A DNA stretch of 8,283 bases, from the NCBI GenBank assembly GCA_026400415.1, contig JAPLPA010000388.1, positions 1 through 8,283 on the forward strand. Direction: 5' to 3'. The stretch is from Afipia sp. GTDB lineage: Bacteria > Pseudomonadota > Alphaproteobacteria > Rhizobiales > Xanthobacteraceae. Position 1 is the first letter of the stretch; each line of letters starts with the position of its first letter. The translations under genes were made by a program, and so were the position numbers. This document shows, in pieces, positions 1-6,443 of this stretch. The notes under the pieces were generated by a model. The model searched no databases. It was not told the origin of the DNA and saw only the letters and a program-made list of their open reading frames with translations.

Positions 1-174
1 CGCGAGCATGCCAAAAAAGGCATCGTCCGCGACGCAGACATTCATCGCGCAGTCTGCGATGACATCGCGGCCTTCGCGCAATCGCTCGGCTGCACGGATA
101 TCAAAGTGTTTCCGTCATCGATCACGGGCGGCGACGGCAATGCCGAATTCTTCATCGGCGCGCGGCGCGGCTGA
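1..174 (+). CDS. tlyA: TlyA-family rRNA 2'-O-methyltransferase (C-terminal end, 5' truncated)
   Basis: Only the last 57 codons are present, in the frame that starts at base 1 and ends at TGA 172-174. The visible peptide includes KKGIVRD near its start and SSITGGDGNAEFF near its end. These match the C-terminal part of the FtsJ-like methyltransferase domain of TlyA/hemolysin A proteins. Family members use S-adenosylmethionine to methylate ribose 2'-OH groups on rRNA (C1409 of 16S and C1920 of 23S in mycobacteria). The S4-like RNA-binding domain and the SAM-binding motif lie outside the window. The stop codon directly abuts the ATG of the next gene (TGAATG), which suggests one transcript with translational coupling. 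The family call is from pattern recognition of a short tail. Confidence 0.85.
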   Translation, partial: REHAKKGIVRDADIHRAVCDDIAAFAQSLGCTDIKVFPSSITGGDGNAEFFIGARRG

Positions 175-1410
175 ATGACCGAGCGCCTCGTCATCCATCA
201 TGTCGGACATTTCGGTGACGGCGTTGCCATCGACGGTGGCCAGCAAATTTATGTTCCTTATGCACTGAGCGGCGAGGTCGTCGATGTGCTACCCTTACCC
301 GGTCATCCAGACCGCCGCGTTCTGACCCATATCGTCACGCCAAGCCCCGACCGCATTGAGCCGTTCTGCCCGCATTTCGGCATCTGCGGCGGCTGCGCGA
401 TCCAGCATTGGCAGCCTCAATCCTATCGTGCATGGAAGCGGCAACTCGTCGACACGCTGTCGCATTCCGGCATCGAATTTTCGTTGGACGATCTCATCGA
501 TGCCCACGGTGCGGGACGCCGCCGCATGACGCTGCATGCGCGGCAGAGCCAGAGCGATATCCTGCGCGTTGGATTTGCGGCTGCGGGACGGCACGAGATC
601 ATCGCCATCGATCATTGTCCCATTCTCGATCCGATGCTGGATGGCGGCATCGAGGCCGCAAACGATATCGCGGAATTGCTGAGACCTGTGAGCAAGCCGC
701 TCGATATTCAGGTGACGGCGTCCGACAACGGCCTCGATATCGACGTGCGCGGCTCCGGCCCTCTCGATACCGCGATGCTATCGCAGCTCGCGCGCCTCGC
801 GGAAAAACACCAGCTCGCGCGCCTGACTCGGCATGGTGAGTTGGTCATCATGCGCAAGGCGCCGACGGTCCAGATCGGCAAGGCGAAAGTCACGCTACCG
901 CCGGGTTCGTTCATGCAACCGACTGTCGCAGGTGAAGAAGCTCTCGCGGAGCTTGTGTTCGAAAAATCCAAAGGTGCAAAGCTTATCGCCGATCTGTTTT
1001 GCGGGATCGGGCCATTTGCATTGAGACTTGCGGAAAAATTCGGCGTTTCGGCTTTTGACAATGATGCGGTCGCCATTGCTTCACTGCAGAATGCTGTGAA
1101 ATCCACGCAAGGGCTCAAACCCGTCAAAGCCGAGGCGCGCGATCTGTTTCGCCGCCCGCTGATGCCGCAGGAATTGCGCGATTATGATTGCGTGGTTTTC
1201 GATCCGCCGCGTCATGGCGCACAGGCGCAGTGCCAGCAATTGGCCGCGAGCAAGATCAAGCTTGTCGTCGCCGTGTCGTGCAATCCAGCGACATTCGCGC
1301 GCGATGCACGCATTCTGATCGACGGCGGCTTCAAAATCGAAAGCGTAACGCCGGTGGATCAGTTTCGCCACACCCCGCATGTCGAACTGGTCGCGCGGTT
1401 CAGGCGCTGA
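175..1410 (+). CDS. Class I SAM-dependent RNA (uracil-5-)-methyltransferase, Fe-S type (TrmA/RlmC/RlmD family)
   Basis: This 411-residue protein should transfer a methyl group from SAM to C5 of a uridine in RNA, most likely 23S rRNA. The family's 4Fe-4S cysteines are visible at C65, C71, C74 (FCPHFGICGGC) and C148 (DHCPI). A PGSFMQ motif lies at 243-248 and the SAM-binding loop DLFCGIGPFALRLA at about 273-286. DPPR is at 343-346. The catalytic nucleophile is C369 in VSCNPATFARD. The C-terminal HTPHVE (399-404) carries the expected general base E404. All active-site residues are therefore present. The N-terminus is short, with a reduced TRAM-like beta domain (1-55), as in many alphaproteobacterial members. 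The ATG at 175 abuts the tlyA stop, which fixes the start and implies coupling. The exact target (U747, U1939 or another position) cannot be read from sequence, so no symbol is given. Confidence 0.93.
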   Translation: MTERLVIHHVGHFGDGVAIDGGQQIYVPYALSGEVVDVLPLPGHPDRRVLTHIVTPSPDRIEPFCPHFGICGGCAIQHWQPQSYRAWKRQLVDTLSHSGIEFSLDDLIDAHGAGRRRMTLHARQSQSDILRVGFAAAGRHEIIAIDHCPILDPMLDGGIEAANDIAELLRPVSKPLDIQVTASDNGLDIDVRGSGPLDTAMLSQLARLAEKHQLARLTRHGELVIMRKAPTVQIGKAKVTLPPGSFMQPTVAGEEALAELVFEKSKGAKLIADLFCGIGPFALRLAEKFGVSAFDNDAVAIASLQNAVKSTQGLKPVKAEARDLFRRPLMPQELRDYDCVVFDPPRHGAQAQCQQLAASKIKLVVAVSCNPATFARDARILIDGGFKIESVTPVDQFRHTPHVELVARFRR

Positions 1411-1411
1411 T

Positions 1412-2248
1412 CTACCTTCCCCAACGCTCCTGCCACATCTTCTCGCCGATCATGCAGTCGGTACGCGGCGCGGAAGTCGCCGCCGGAACCACGCGCGGCT
1501 GAGGCATGCGGTTGGCAACTTCGAGGACGAGCTTTGTACGGATCGCTTCCTTGAATTTTTCCTTGCCCTTGATCGCCACCACGAACGACCCTGCTCCGCC
1601 CACGACGCAGTCTTCATAATAGACGTCGAGATTTTCGATATCCATTGTGGAGTAGTTGACCGCCTTCGCCATGATCGGCAGACCGTTGATGGTGACACCC
1701 TTGGCGACAGCCGCATCGCGCGCAATCGTGACGAGTTCTCCGTTGTTGTTCGGGCCGTCGCCAGAAATATCGATCACGCGCCGCAACCCGCGATATTCAT
1801 TGGCCTCGAACAGCGGCATCGCATAATTGATCGCGCCGGAGATCGAGGTGCGCGAAGCGCGGCGCAGCGGCGCTTTCAGAATTTCCGCAGCGACGGCGTC
1901 GGCCGATTCCGGTCCGTCGATCACACGCCACGGAATAACGATCTTCTGATCGCTGGACGCCGCCCATTCGAAGTACGTAACAGCGACCTTGCCTGTCGGG
2001 CCGGTTTTCAGCGCCTGCAGAAATTCCTTCGACACCAGAGCGCCAGCATACCCTTCACGCTGAAGCGCCAGTTCTTCCATGTCCATCGAGTATGAAACAT
2101 CGACAGCCAGCACCAACTCGACATCGACCCGCTTGGCCTCATCGACACTCTGAAGGGATTGCGCGTTCGGCGCAGCCACACTCGACCCATCGCCGCCTGC
2201 GATCGCTCCGGCGATGAGAATTATCCCGACCGAGATACACCGGCGCAT
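1412..2248 (-). CDS. DUF1194 domain-containing secreted von Willebrand A-like protein
   Basis: This 278-residue protein opens with a signal peptide (MRRCISVGIILIAGAIAGG..., probable cleavage after SSVAA near residue 26), so it is exported, probably to the periplasm. The mature part is a vWA-like fold of the DUF1194 family. The metal-binding MIDAS residues are visible: D50-V-S52-Y-S54, a Thr in RTSISG (T134), and SGDG with D164. Cysteines C214 and C265 could form a disulphide. No enzymatic function is known for the family; vWA domains usually bind proteins through a divalent metal. I chose the ATG at 2248, although the frame is open to 2479, because GAGGG lies 7 bases upstream and the signal peptide starts there. 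It converges on the upstream methyltransferase gene with one base between stop codons, and it diverges from the chemoreceptor gene. Confidence 0.9.
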   Translation of the reverse strand: MRRCISVGIILIAGAIAGGDGSSVAAPNAQSLQSVDEAKRVDVELVLAVDVSYSMDMEELALQREGYAGALVSKEFLQALKTGPTGKVAVTYFEWAASSDQKIVIPWRVIDGPESADAVAAEILKAPLRRASRTSISGAINYAMPLFEANEYRGLRRVIDISGDGPNNNGELVTIARDAAVAKGVTINGLPIMAKAVNYSTMDIENLDVYYEDCVVGGAGSFVVAIKGKEKFKEAIRTKLVLEVANRMPQPRVVPAATSAPRTDCMIGEKMWQERWGR

Positions 2249-2389
2249 GGCGACCCTCACATCGTTTGATAGGGGATCGTGACACGGCTGGCTAAGCCGA
2301 GAAAGCAGGATTTGCAGGCACCCCGGATTGCAGAAACCCAGCAAAACAGGGATTTTTAGCGCAACGGCGATACCCGGCTTCCGGTGTCC

Positions 2390-2420
2390 GTTTACCAACA
2401 CTTCACGCAATTTGTTTACC
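2390..2420 (+). repeat. Direct repeat of GTTTACC, possible regulator site
   Basis: The heptamer GTTTACC occurs at 2390-2396 and 2414-2420, with start-to-start spacing of 24 bases. The core TTTACC is one base off the TTAACC half-site recognised by the alphaproteobacterial cell-cycle regulator CtrA, which often controls chemotaxis and motility genes. The spacing does not fit the classical TTAA-N7-TTAA site, so a CtrA role is a guess. The repeat itself is seen directly. Confidence 0.3.
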
Positions 2421-2490
2421 ATTCCGGGTGCGGATTGCTGCTTTAGGCGGCACGCCGACTGGAAATTGCCACTCACCATCAGCCTTCACG

Positions 2491-2509
2491 GGCGTCGAAC
2501 GCCGTTCGA
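2491..2509 (+). repeat. Overlapping inverted repeats upstream of the chemoreceptor
   Basis: TCGAAC (2495-2500) and GTTCGA (2504-2509) are perfect 6-base arms around GCC. GGCGT (2491-2495) and ACGCC (2499-2503) are a second, 5-base pair of arms around CGA that shares bases with the first. The two hairpins exclude each other. The element sits in the probable leader or promoter of the chemoreceptor gene and could be an operator or only chance symmetry in GC-rich DNA. Confidence 0.3.
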
Positions 2510-2565
2510 TGGCCATCTGCCGCCCAAGTCGCGACCGGTCAGAACGACCTTAAGGATTCAAAGCA

Positions 2566-4248
2566 ATGCTCTCCAGGCTATCGATCCGCGCCAAACTCAT
2601 TCCCCTCGTGTCGCTGTTGCTCGTTGCGCTAGCCTTCATGGGCGTCTTCGCGATCTTGGAGATGCGCGCCATCAATGCGGCCGCGCAGGACATCCAGACG
2701 AACTGGCTGCCGAGTATCCGTCTGGTGGGAGAACTGCGGACGCAATCGGCGCGCTACCGCGCGGTGCTGCGCGACTATTTGACCGAGCCTGACGCGAAAT
2801 TCATGGCCGACATCCAGAACAATCTGGACGCACGCGCTAAAGATTACGAGGCCGCCGCGACGGCCTATCAGGCCCTCAGCGCCGCACCCGATGAAGTCGC
2901 TCTTCAAAAGCAATTGGCGGAAAGCTGGAAATCCTTCCGCAGCGCGGCCGATGACGTGATCACGCTTGCCCGCAAGGGTGACGTCGCCCAGGCCCGTCAG
3001 ATCAATGCCGAACGCGCCACAGTCGCAGGCCGCGGCATGGACGCTGTGCTCAGGAAGCTGGTCGATCTCAATGACAAGGGTGCCGAGACCGCCGGTCAGC
3101 GCGCCAGAGACGACTATGAGCTTGCGTTTCGTATCGTGTTGCTGGCGCTTGCGGCCATGATCGCGCTCGGCGTTTGCTCTGCCGTCTTCATCGTGCGCGA
3201 CATCGCAGTCGGGATCGATTCCGTCCTCTTGCCTATGCGCAAACTTGCCAGCGGCGATCTCGCCGCCGAAATTCCGCATCAGGGCGAAGCCAACGAAATC
3301 GGCCAGATTGCCGACACACTGCAGATGTTCAAGGACGCGTTGATCGCCAACCACGCCGCCGACGAAACATCGACGCGGGAAGCCGGTGCAAAAATGAAGC
3401 GCGCGGAAACTCTGGATCGTGCGACGCGCGAGTTCGAGGCGATGATCGGCGAACTGACCAACTCGCTATCGTCGGCATCCACCGAGATGGAAGCTACCGC
3501 CTCGACGCTGACCAACGCTGCCGACGTCACCCGCCAGCTTTCAAGCGCTGCCGCCGACGCGTCGCGCGACGTGTCCGAGAGCATTCAATCCACCGCGACC
3601 GCAACGGAAGAAATTACTTCCTCCGTCAACGAGATCGGACGTCAGGTTCTGGAATCGAGCCGCGTCGCACAGAAGGCCGTTGAGCAGGCACAAAAGACCG
3701 ACGCCAGCATCGGTGAGCTGTCCCATGCCGCAACCCGCATCGGCGACGTTGTGAAACTGATCACCGCAATCGCCGAACAGACCAATCTGCTGGCACTCAA
3801 CGCCACCATCGAGGCCGCGCGGGCCGGCGAGGCTGGGCGGGGATTTGCAGTGGTCGCATCCGAAGTGAAGGCGCTGGCCTCGCAGACGGCGAAAGCGACC
3901 GATGAAATCGGCGCGCAGATTGCCGGAATGCAGGCCGCGACCAGCGACTCGGTTGCGACGATCAAGGAAATCAGCACGACGATCAATCTGATTTCGGAAA
4001 TCTCCTCGACCATCGCGGCCGCGGTCGAAGAACAGGGTGCCGCGACGCAGGAAATCGCCCGCAACGTTCAGCAGGCTGCCGAACTGAGTTCGCGCGTCGC
4101 AACCAACATCACGGATGTGGATCGCGGCAACAGCGAAGCAGGTGCAGCATCGGCGCAGGTCTTTACGGCGGCGCAGGAGCTTTCCAAGGAAAGCCACCAT
4201 TTGGAAAGCGAAGTTCACAAATTTCTGGCGACCATCCGCGCTGCGTAA
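2566..4248 (+). CDS. Methyl-accepting chemotaxis protein (transmembrane, 4HB-type sensor, HAMP, MCP signalling domain)
   Basis: This 560-residue chemoreceptor would sit in the inner membrane and control the CheA kinase through CheW. Transmembrane segment 1 is at about 9-31, and a mostly helical periplasmic region spans about 32-187, consistent with a four-helix-bundle sensor. Transmembrane segment 2 is at about 188-210 and HAMP at about 211-263. The cytoplasmic coiled coil follows, with its highly conserved hairpin tip at about 402-438 (IAEQTNLLALNATIEAARAG, then GRGFAVVASEV). Two good methylation-site matches to the A/S/T-rich EE consensus are visible: E348-E349 and E488-E489. The C-terminus (FLATIRAA) lacks the NWETF-like pentapeptide that recruits CheR/CheB in some receptors. 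The ligand is unknown. The start is supported by AAGGA at 2552-2556, 9 bases upstream of ATG. No che genes lie nearby, so it is an orphan receptor here. A strong hairpin terminator follows. Confidence 0.95.
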   Translation: MLSRLSIRAKLIPLVSLLLVALAFMGVFAILEMRAINAAAQDIQTNWLPSIRLVGELRTQSARYRAVLRDYLTEPDAKFMADIQNNLDARAKDYEAAATAYQALSAAPDEVALQKQLAESWKSFRSAADDVITLARKGDVAQARQINAERATVAGRGMDAVLRKLVDLNDKGAETAGQRARDDYELAFRIVLLALAAMIALGVCSAVFIVRDIAVGIDSVLLPMRKLASGDLAAEIPHQGEANEIGQIADTLQMFKDALIANHAADETSTREAGAKMKRAETLDRATREFEAMIGELTNSLSSASTEMEATASTLTNAADVTRQLSSAAADASRDVSESIQSTATATEEITSSVNEIGRQVLESSRVAQKAVEQAQKTDASIGELSHAATRIGDVVKLITAIAEQTNLLALNATIEAARAGEAGRGFAVVASEVKALASQTAKATDEIGAQIAGMQAATSDSVATIKEISTTINLISEISSTIAAAVEEQGAATQEIARNVQQAAELSSRVATNITDVDRGNSEAGAASAQVFTAAQELSKESHHLESEVHKFLATIRAA

Positions 4249-4265
4249 TTTTCAATACTCCATAC

Positions 4266-4297
4266 AAAAAAACGGCGGCCCGATAGGCCGCCGTTTT
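4266..4297. terminator. Bidirectional intrinsic terminator
   Basis: AAAACGGCGGCC (4269-4280), loop CGATA (4281-4285) and GGCCGCCGTTTT (4286-4297) form a perfect 12-bp stem. On the plus strand it ends in four T and lies 20 bases after the chemoreceptor stop. On the minus strand it is followed by a run of seven T (A4266-4272 read in reverse) and lies just after the stop of the leftward gene at 4321. It should therefore end both converging transcripts, and the U-tract is better on the leftward side. Confidence 0.9.
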
Positions 4298-4320
4298 CAT
4301 TTGGACAACACGCTTCAACC

Positions 4321-4899
4321 TTATCCGCAGACGTTGATCGTGCGCAGGCGCCAGCCATAGCGTGTATGCACGCGACGCTTTACCAAGCAACCCGGATCGA
4401 TATCTTCAGACTGGGTCACGTAGTAACCGCTGTTGTCCGCGTATGGATCGTAACCGTCGGTGTATGCGTAGTTGTTGTAGTACGTGTCGTCGTAAGTGTA
4501 GCCGTAATTGTTGTTGTAGTAGTTGTTGGCGTAGTAAGGCGCTGCCGCCAATCCCAGCGCCAGACCGCCCTAGCCCAAGCCACGTCGGAAGCCGCGTTGG
4601 CCGTTCCAGTTGCGACCGCCGCCATTTCCGGCAAAGCGAGCCGCAGGTGCTGCCGCCGCCCCCCGGAACGCGGCTTGAGGTGCAGCCGCGCTACGGAACG
4701 AAGGAGCTGCCGCCGCTCCGCGAAATGCAGCGCCGCCGCCGCTGAAGCGTGCACCGCCCCCACCACCGAAATGCGCGCCACCGCCGCCGCTAAAGTGTGC
4801 GCCGCCACCGCCGCCGCCCGGACGTGCCGACGCCATATCGGGCGCAGCAACCGCAACAGCCGCGAGGGCCGCCGTACCAATCATCAAACTCTTCAACAT
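4321..4899 (-). pseudogene. Secreted Gly/Ala-rich, Tyr/Asn-rich small protein, interrupted by an in-frame amber codon
   Basis: The gene reads from ATG 4897-4899 with GGAG about 9 bases upstream. It encodes a signal peptide (MLKSLMIGTAALAAVAVAAP..., cleavage near ASA at residue 25), then a Gly/Ala/Phe-rich stretch with repeated GGGGAHF- and FRGAAAAP-like units. At codon 110 a TAG (4570-4572) follows GFRRGLG. The same frame then continues without interruption for 82 more codons to TAG 4321-4323. That part reads GGLALGLAAAPYY, then Tyr/Asn/Asp-rich sequence, then a basic tail with CLVKRRVHTRYGWRLRTINVCG-like character. The two halves together look like the family of small exported rhizobial proteins with GLALG-AAPYY and a C-terminal Arg-rich Cys-Gly end. 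One change, probably TGG (Trp) to TAG, would explain the break. Downstream re-initiation at TTG 4549-4551 is possible but would lack a signal peptide. A sequencing error is also possible. Function is unknown. Confidence 0.75.
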
Positions 4900-4980
4900 C
4901 GCATCTACTCCAGTCGCATCGGCCCCCGATTGCCGGGAGATAATGTGCGGCGGGGAGAAAATGTCCTTGGATACGAAAAT

Positions 4981-6177
4981 TTAATGTTGGGCGGCAGCTT
5001 TCGGCACCGTCGTCTCATCCGAAAGTCCATACACGCGTTCGGGGGCGGAGAAACCTGCGACTGCGAACTCGCCGAGATCGCTGAACGGCACGCCTGCGTA
5101 GGTGTTGAACAGCGAAGAGACGACGACGCTGCGCCCGAGACTGCCTGCGATCTTTTCGATTCGCGCCGCAAGGTTCACCGCAGGTCCGATGCAGGTGAAA
5201 TCGAGCCTGTCGCCGCTGTTGCCGTACAGCACACGGCCGACATGGAGCGCCAGACCGAAGCGGAAGCCGTCGATAGTCTCCTTTCCTGTGTCATGGGACA
5301 GCGCGGCGATTTGAACGCGGCACTCCTGCGCGGCATCCAGCACGCGCTTACAGACCAAAGTCGCATCGCTCGCGTCGTCGGCAATAGGAAACACCGCCAG
5401 CAGGCCGTCGCCCATGAATTTCAGCACCTCGCCGCCATGCGCCAAAATTGCCGGCACCTGGCAGTCGAAATAGGCGTTGAGGATCTGCACCACGGTCTCG
5501 GACGACAGCCGATCCGACAATTTGGTGAAGCCGCGCAAATCTGACAGCCAGATCGCCGCATTCATCGTCTCGGTGTGACCGCGCCGGATTTGCCCCGCCA
5601 GAATGCGCGATCCGGCGCGCGCGCCGACATAGTTGTTCAGCAAGCCTGCTGCCATCAGTCGCAGCAGGAAAATCTCGATCATCCGCGTCAGCGACGGCAT
5701 GATCGCGCGCAATCCGTCAATCATCGCATCGGTGAAGCCACCCTTGGCGCGCGTGGTCCAGCTCGACGCATGAACGGTGCCGTCCGACATGTGCAATGGC
5801 AGCGCGATGTAGTCCGTCACGCCCTCCGCCACCATGTCGGCGAAAAACGGAGCGTTGCTCGCAGCACCGCTGGTCATGCGCTGACGCACCGTCTCGCCGC
5901 CGTGGAAAACCTTGTAGAGCGGACTAAGCAGAAATTCGTCGTCGAATTCGTCGCCATGCGCCATCGTGCCGGCTTTGACAGCTTCGCCCGGCCGCCAGAT
6001 GAAGTTGCGCCCCAGCATGCTGGGATGCAGTGTGCGCACGAACACGCCGACGCGGTACAGCGGCACGCCACAGGCGACGATGCGGTCGCAAGTTTCGGCC
6101 ATGAACAATTCGGCCTCTGGCGCAGAACGCGCGCCGTGAGCCAGCCAGTCGATGACGCTTTCGAAAGTTTCAGCCAT
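4981..6177 (-). CDS. Class III adenylate/guanylate cyclase with unassigned N-terminal domain
   Basis: This 398-residue protein should make a cyclic nucleotide, most likely cAMP from ATP. The C-terminal catalytic domain (about 205-380) has the metal-binding aspartates D213 (WLSDLRGFT) and D257 (KFMGDGLLAVF). The base-selecting pair is K253 and T328 (LDFTCIG), and the transition-state residues are N335 and R339 (VNLAAR). Lys with Thr in place of Asp is the signature described for class IIIb adenylyl cyclases. About 200 N-terminal residues form a soluble, possibly GAF-like domain ending in a helix (about 160-190). I see no transmembrane segment, so it is probably cytoplasmic and the N-terminus may sense a signal. 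ATG at 6177 is preferred because family proteins start like MAETFESV. The frame extends to TTG 6213, giving 12 extra residues. Neither start has a strong ribosome-binding site. It is transcribed in the same direction as the broken gene 81 bases downstream. Confidence 0.9.
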   Translation of the reverse strand: MAETFESVIDWLAHGARSAPEAELFMAETCDRIVACGVPLYRVGVFVRTLHPSMLGRNFIWRPGEAVKAGTMAHGDEFDDEFLLSPLYKVFHGGETVRQRMTSGAASNAPFFADMVAEGVTDYIALPLHMSDGTVHASSWTTRAKGGFTDAMIDGLRAIMPSLTRMIEIFLLRLMAAGLLNNYVGARAGSRILAGQIRRGHTETMNAAIWLSDLRGFTKLSDRLSSETVVQILNAYFDCQVPAILAHGGEVLKFMGDGLLAVFPIADDASDATLVCKRVLDAAQECRVQIAALSHDTGKETIDGFRFGLALHVGRVLYGNSGDRLDFTCIGPAVNLAARIEKIAGSLGRSVVVSSLFNTYAGVPFSDLGEFAVAGFSAPERVYGLSDETTVPKAAAQH

Positions 6178-6443
6178 GAGCCAGTTCTGCGCCGCGACAT
6201 ACCGCAGGGTCAAGGCGCAGGCCCGCTCGGCCGTTCTTTTGAAGCAAATAAATAAGCAGCTTCATCGGGTTGGTTTGAAAACTGCATCTGTTCCCGTTTT
6301 GCAACAGCCGGAACTATTCACACCGAAACATCGCTACGAGCCTTTGCAGCGACATGCCCCGCGCTACCATTTCGGCGAAATTGAAATTGAAATGGGAATG
6401 GGAATGGGAATGGAGATTTCTTAATTTTCTTTGGGGGCGTCCG
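6178..6443. promoter_or_regulatory. Divergent intergenic region between cyclase and outer-membrane gene
   Basis: These 266 bases should contain the promoters of the leftward cyclase and the rightward beta-barrel gene. No convincing promoter pair could be fixed. GGAAC at 6310-6314 followed after 17 bases by CGCT is one base off the GGAAC-N16/17-CGTT pattern of EcfG general-stress promoters, reading toward the outer-membrane gene; this is weak. A hexamer tandem repeat occupies 6377-6418. Short rightward open frames cross the region but do not look like genes. Confidence 0.5.
6377..6418 (+). repeat. Degenerate hexanucleotide tandem repeat
   Basis: Seven hexamer units follow each other without a gap: GAAATT, GAAATT, GAAATG, GGAATG, GGAATG, GGAATG, GAGATT. 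Neighbouring units differ by one or two bases. The tract ends 25 bases before the ATG of the beta-barrel gene, so it probably lies in the leader or between promoter and start. Since the unit is six bases, copy-number change alters spacing but not frame. Confidence 0.85.

Larger units (their letters stand above)
2249..2565. promoter_or_regulatory. Divergent intergenic region between DUF1194 gene and chemoreceptor gene
   Basis: These 317 bases hold no convincing gene and must carry the promoters of both flanking genes. I could not assign a clear -35/-10 pair on either strand. Visible elements are a direct repeat GTTTACC (2390-2396 and 2414-2420) and an inverted repeat 57-71 bases before the chemoreceptor ATG, both listed separately. 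The ribosome-binding sites are GAGGG for the leftward gene and AAGGA (2552-2556) for the rightward gene. The leftward frame is open through much of the region, but the codon use and protein sequence there do not resemble a real N-terminus. Confidence 0.6.

Noticed and set aside
1379..2095. Rightward open frame of 238 codons
   Set aside because: It is antisense to the DUF1194 gene, which has a signal peptide, a MIDAS motif and a ribosome-binding site. The antisense product is rich in Arg, His and Asp, as expected for a shadow frame.
2316..2332. Sigma-54-like promoter AGGCAC...TTGCA before the chemoreceptor
   Set aside because: The GG and GC elements are 13 bases apart instead of the required 12, and the first T of TGGCAC is missing.
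2249..2479. N-terminal extension of the DUF1194 gene up to 2479
   Set aside because: It would place 77 unrelated residues before an obvious signal peptide, and the ATG at 2248 has a good GAGGG ribosome-binding site.
4570..4572. Recoding of TAG as pyrrolysine in the Gly-rich protein
   Set aside because: Pyrrolysine use is not expected in this bacterial group and nothing in a structural protein of this type calls for it. A point mutation or read error is simpler.
4366..5544. Long rightward open frame of 392 codons with Val-rich and Arg/Ala-rich stretches
   Set aside because: It lies opposite the Tyr/Asn-rich and Gly-rich parts of the broken gene and the cyclase domain. Its low-complexity composition is what the complement of those codons gives, and it matches no family.
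6152..6424. Rightward 90-codon frame ending after the hexamer repeat
   Set aside because: It begins opposite the cyclase N-terminus, has no ribosome-binding site, and owes its openness to the repeat.
6354..6443. Upstream start for the outer-membrane protein, with the hexamer repeat translated
   Set aside because: It would put 30 residues including repeated Trp-Glu in front of a normal signal peptide, and no ribosome-binding site is seen before ATG 6354.
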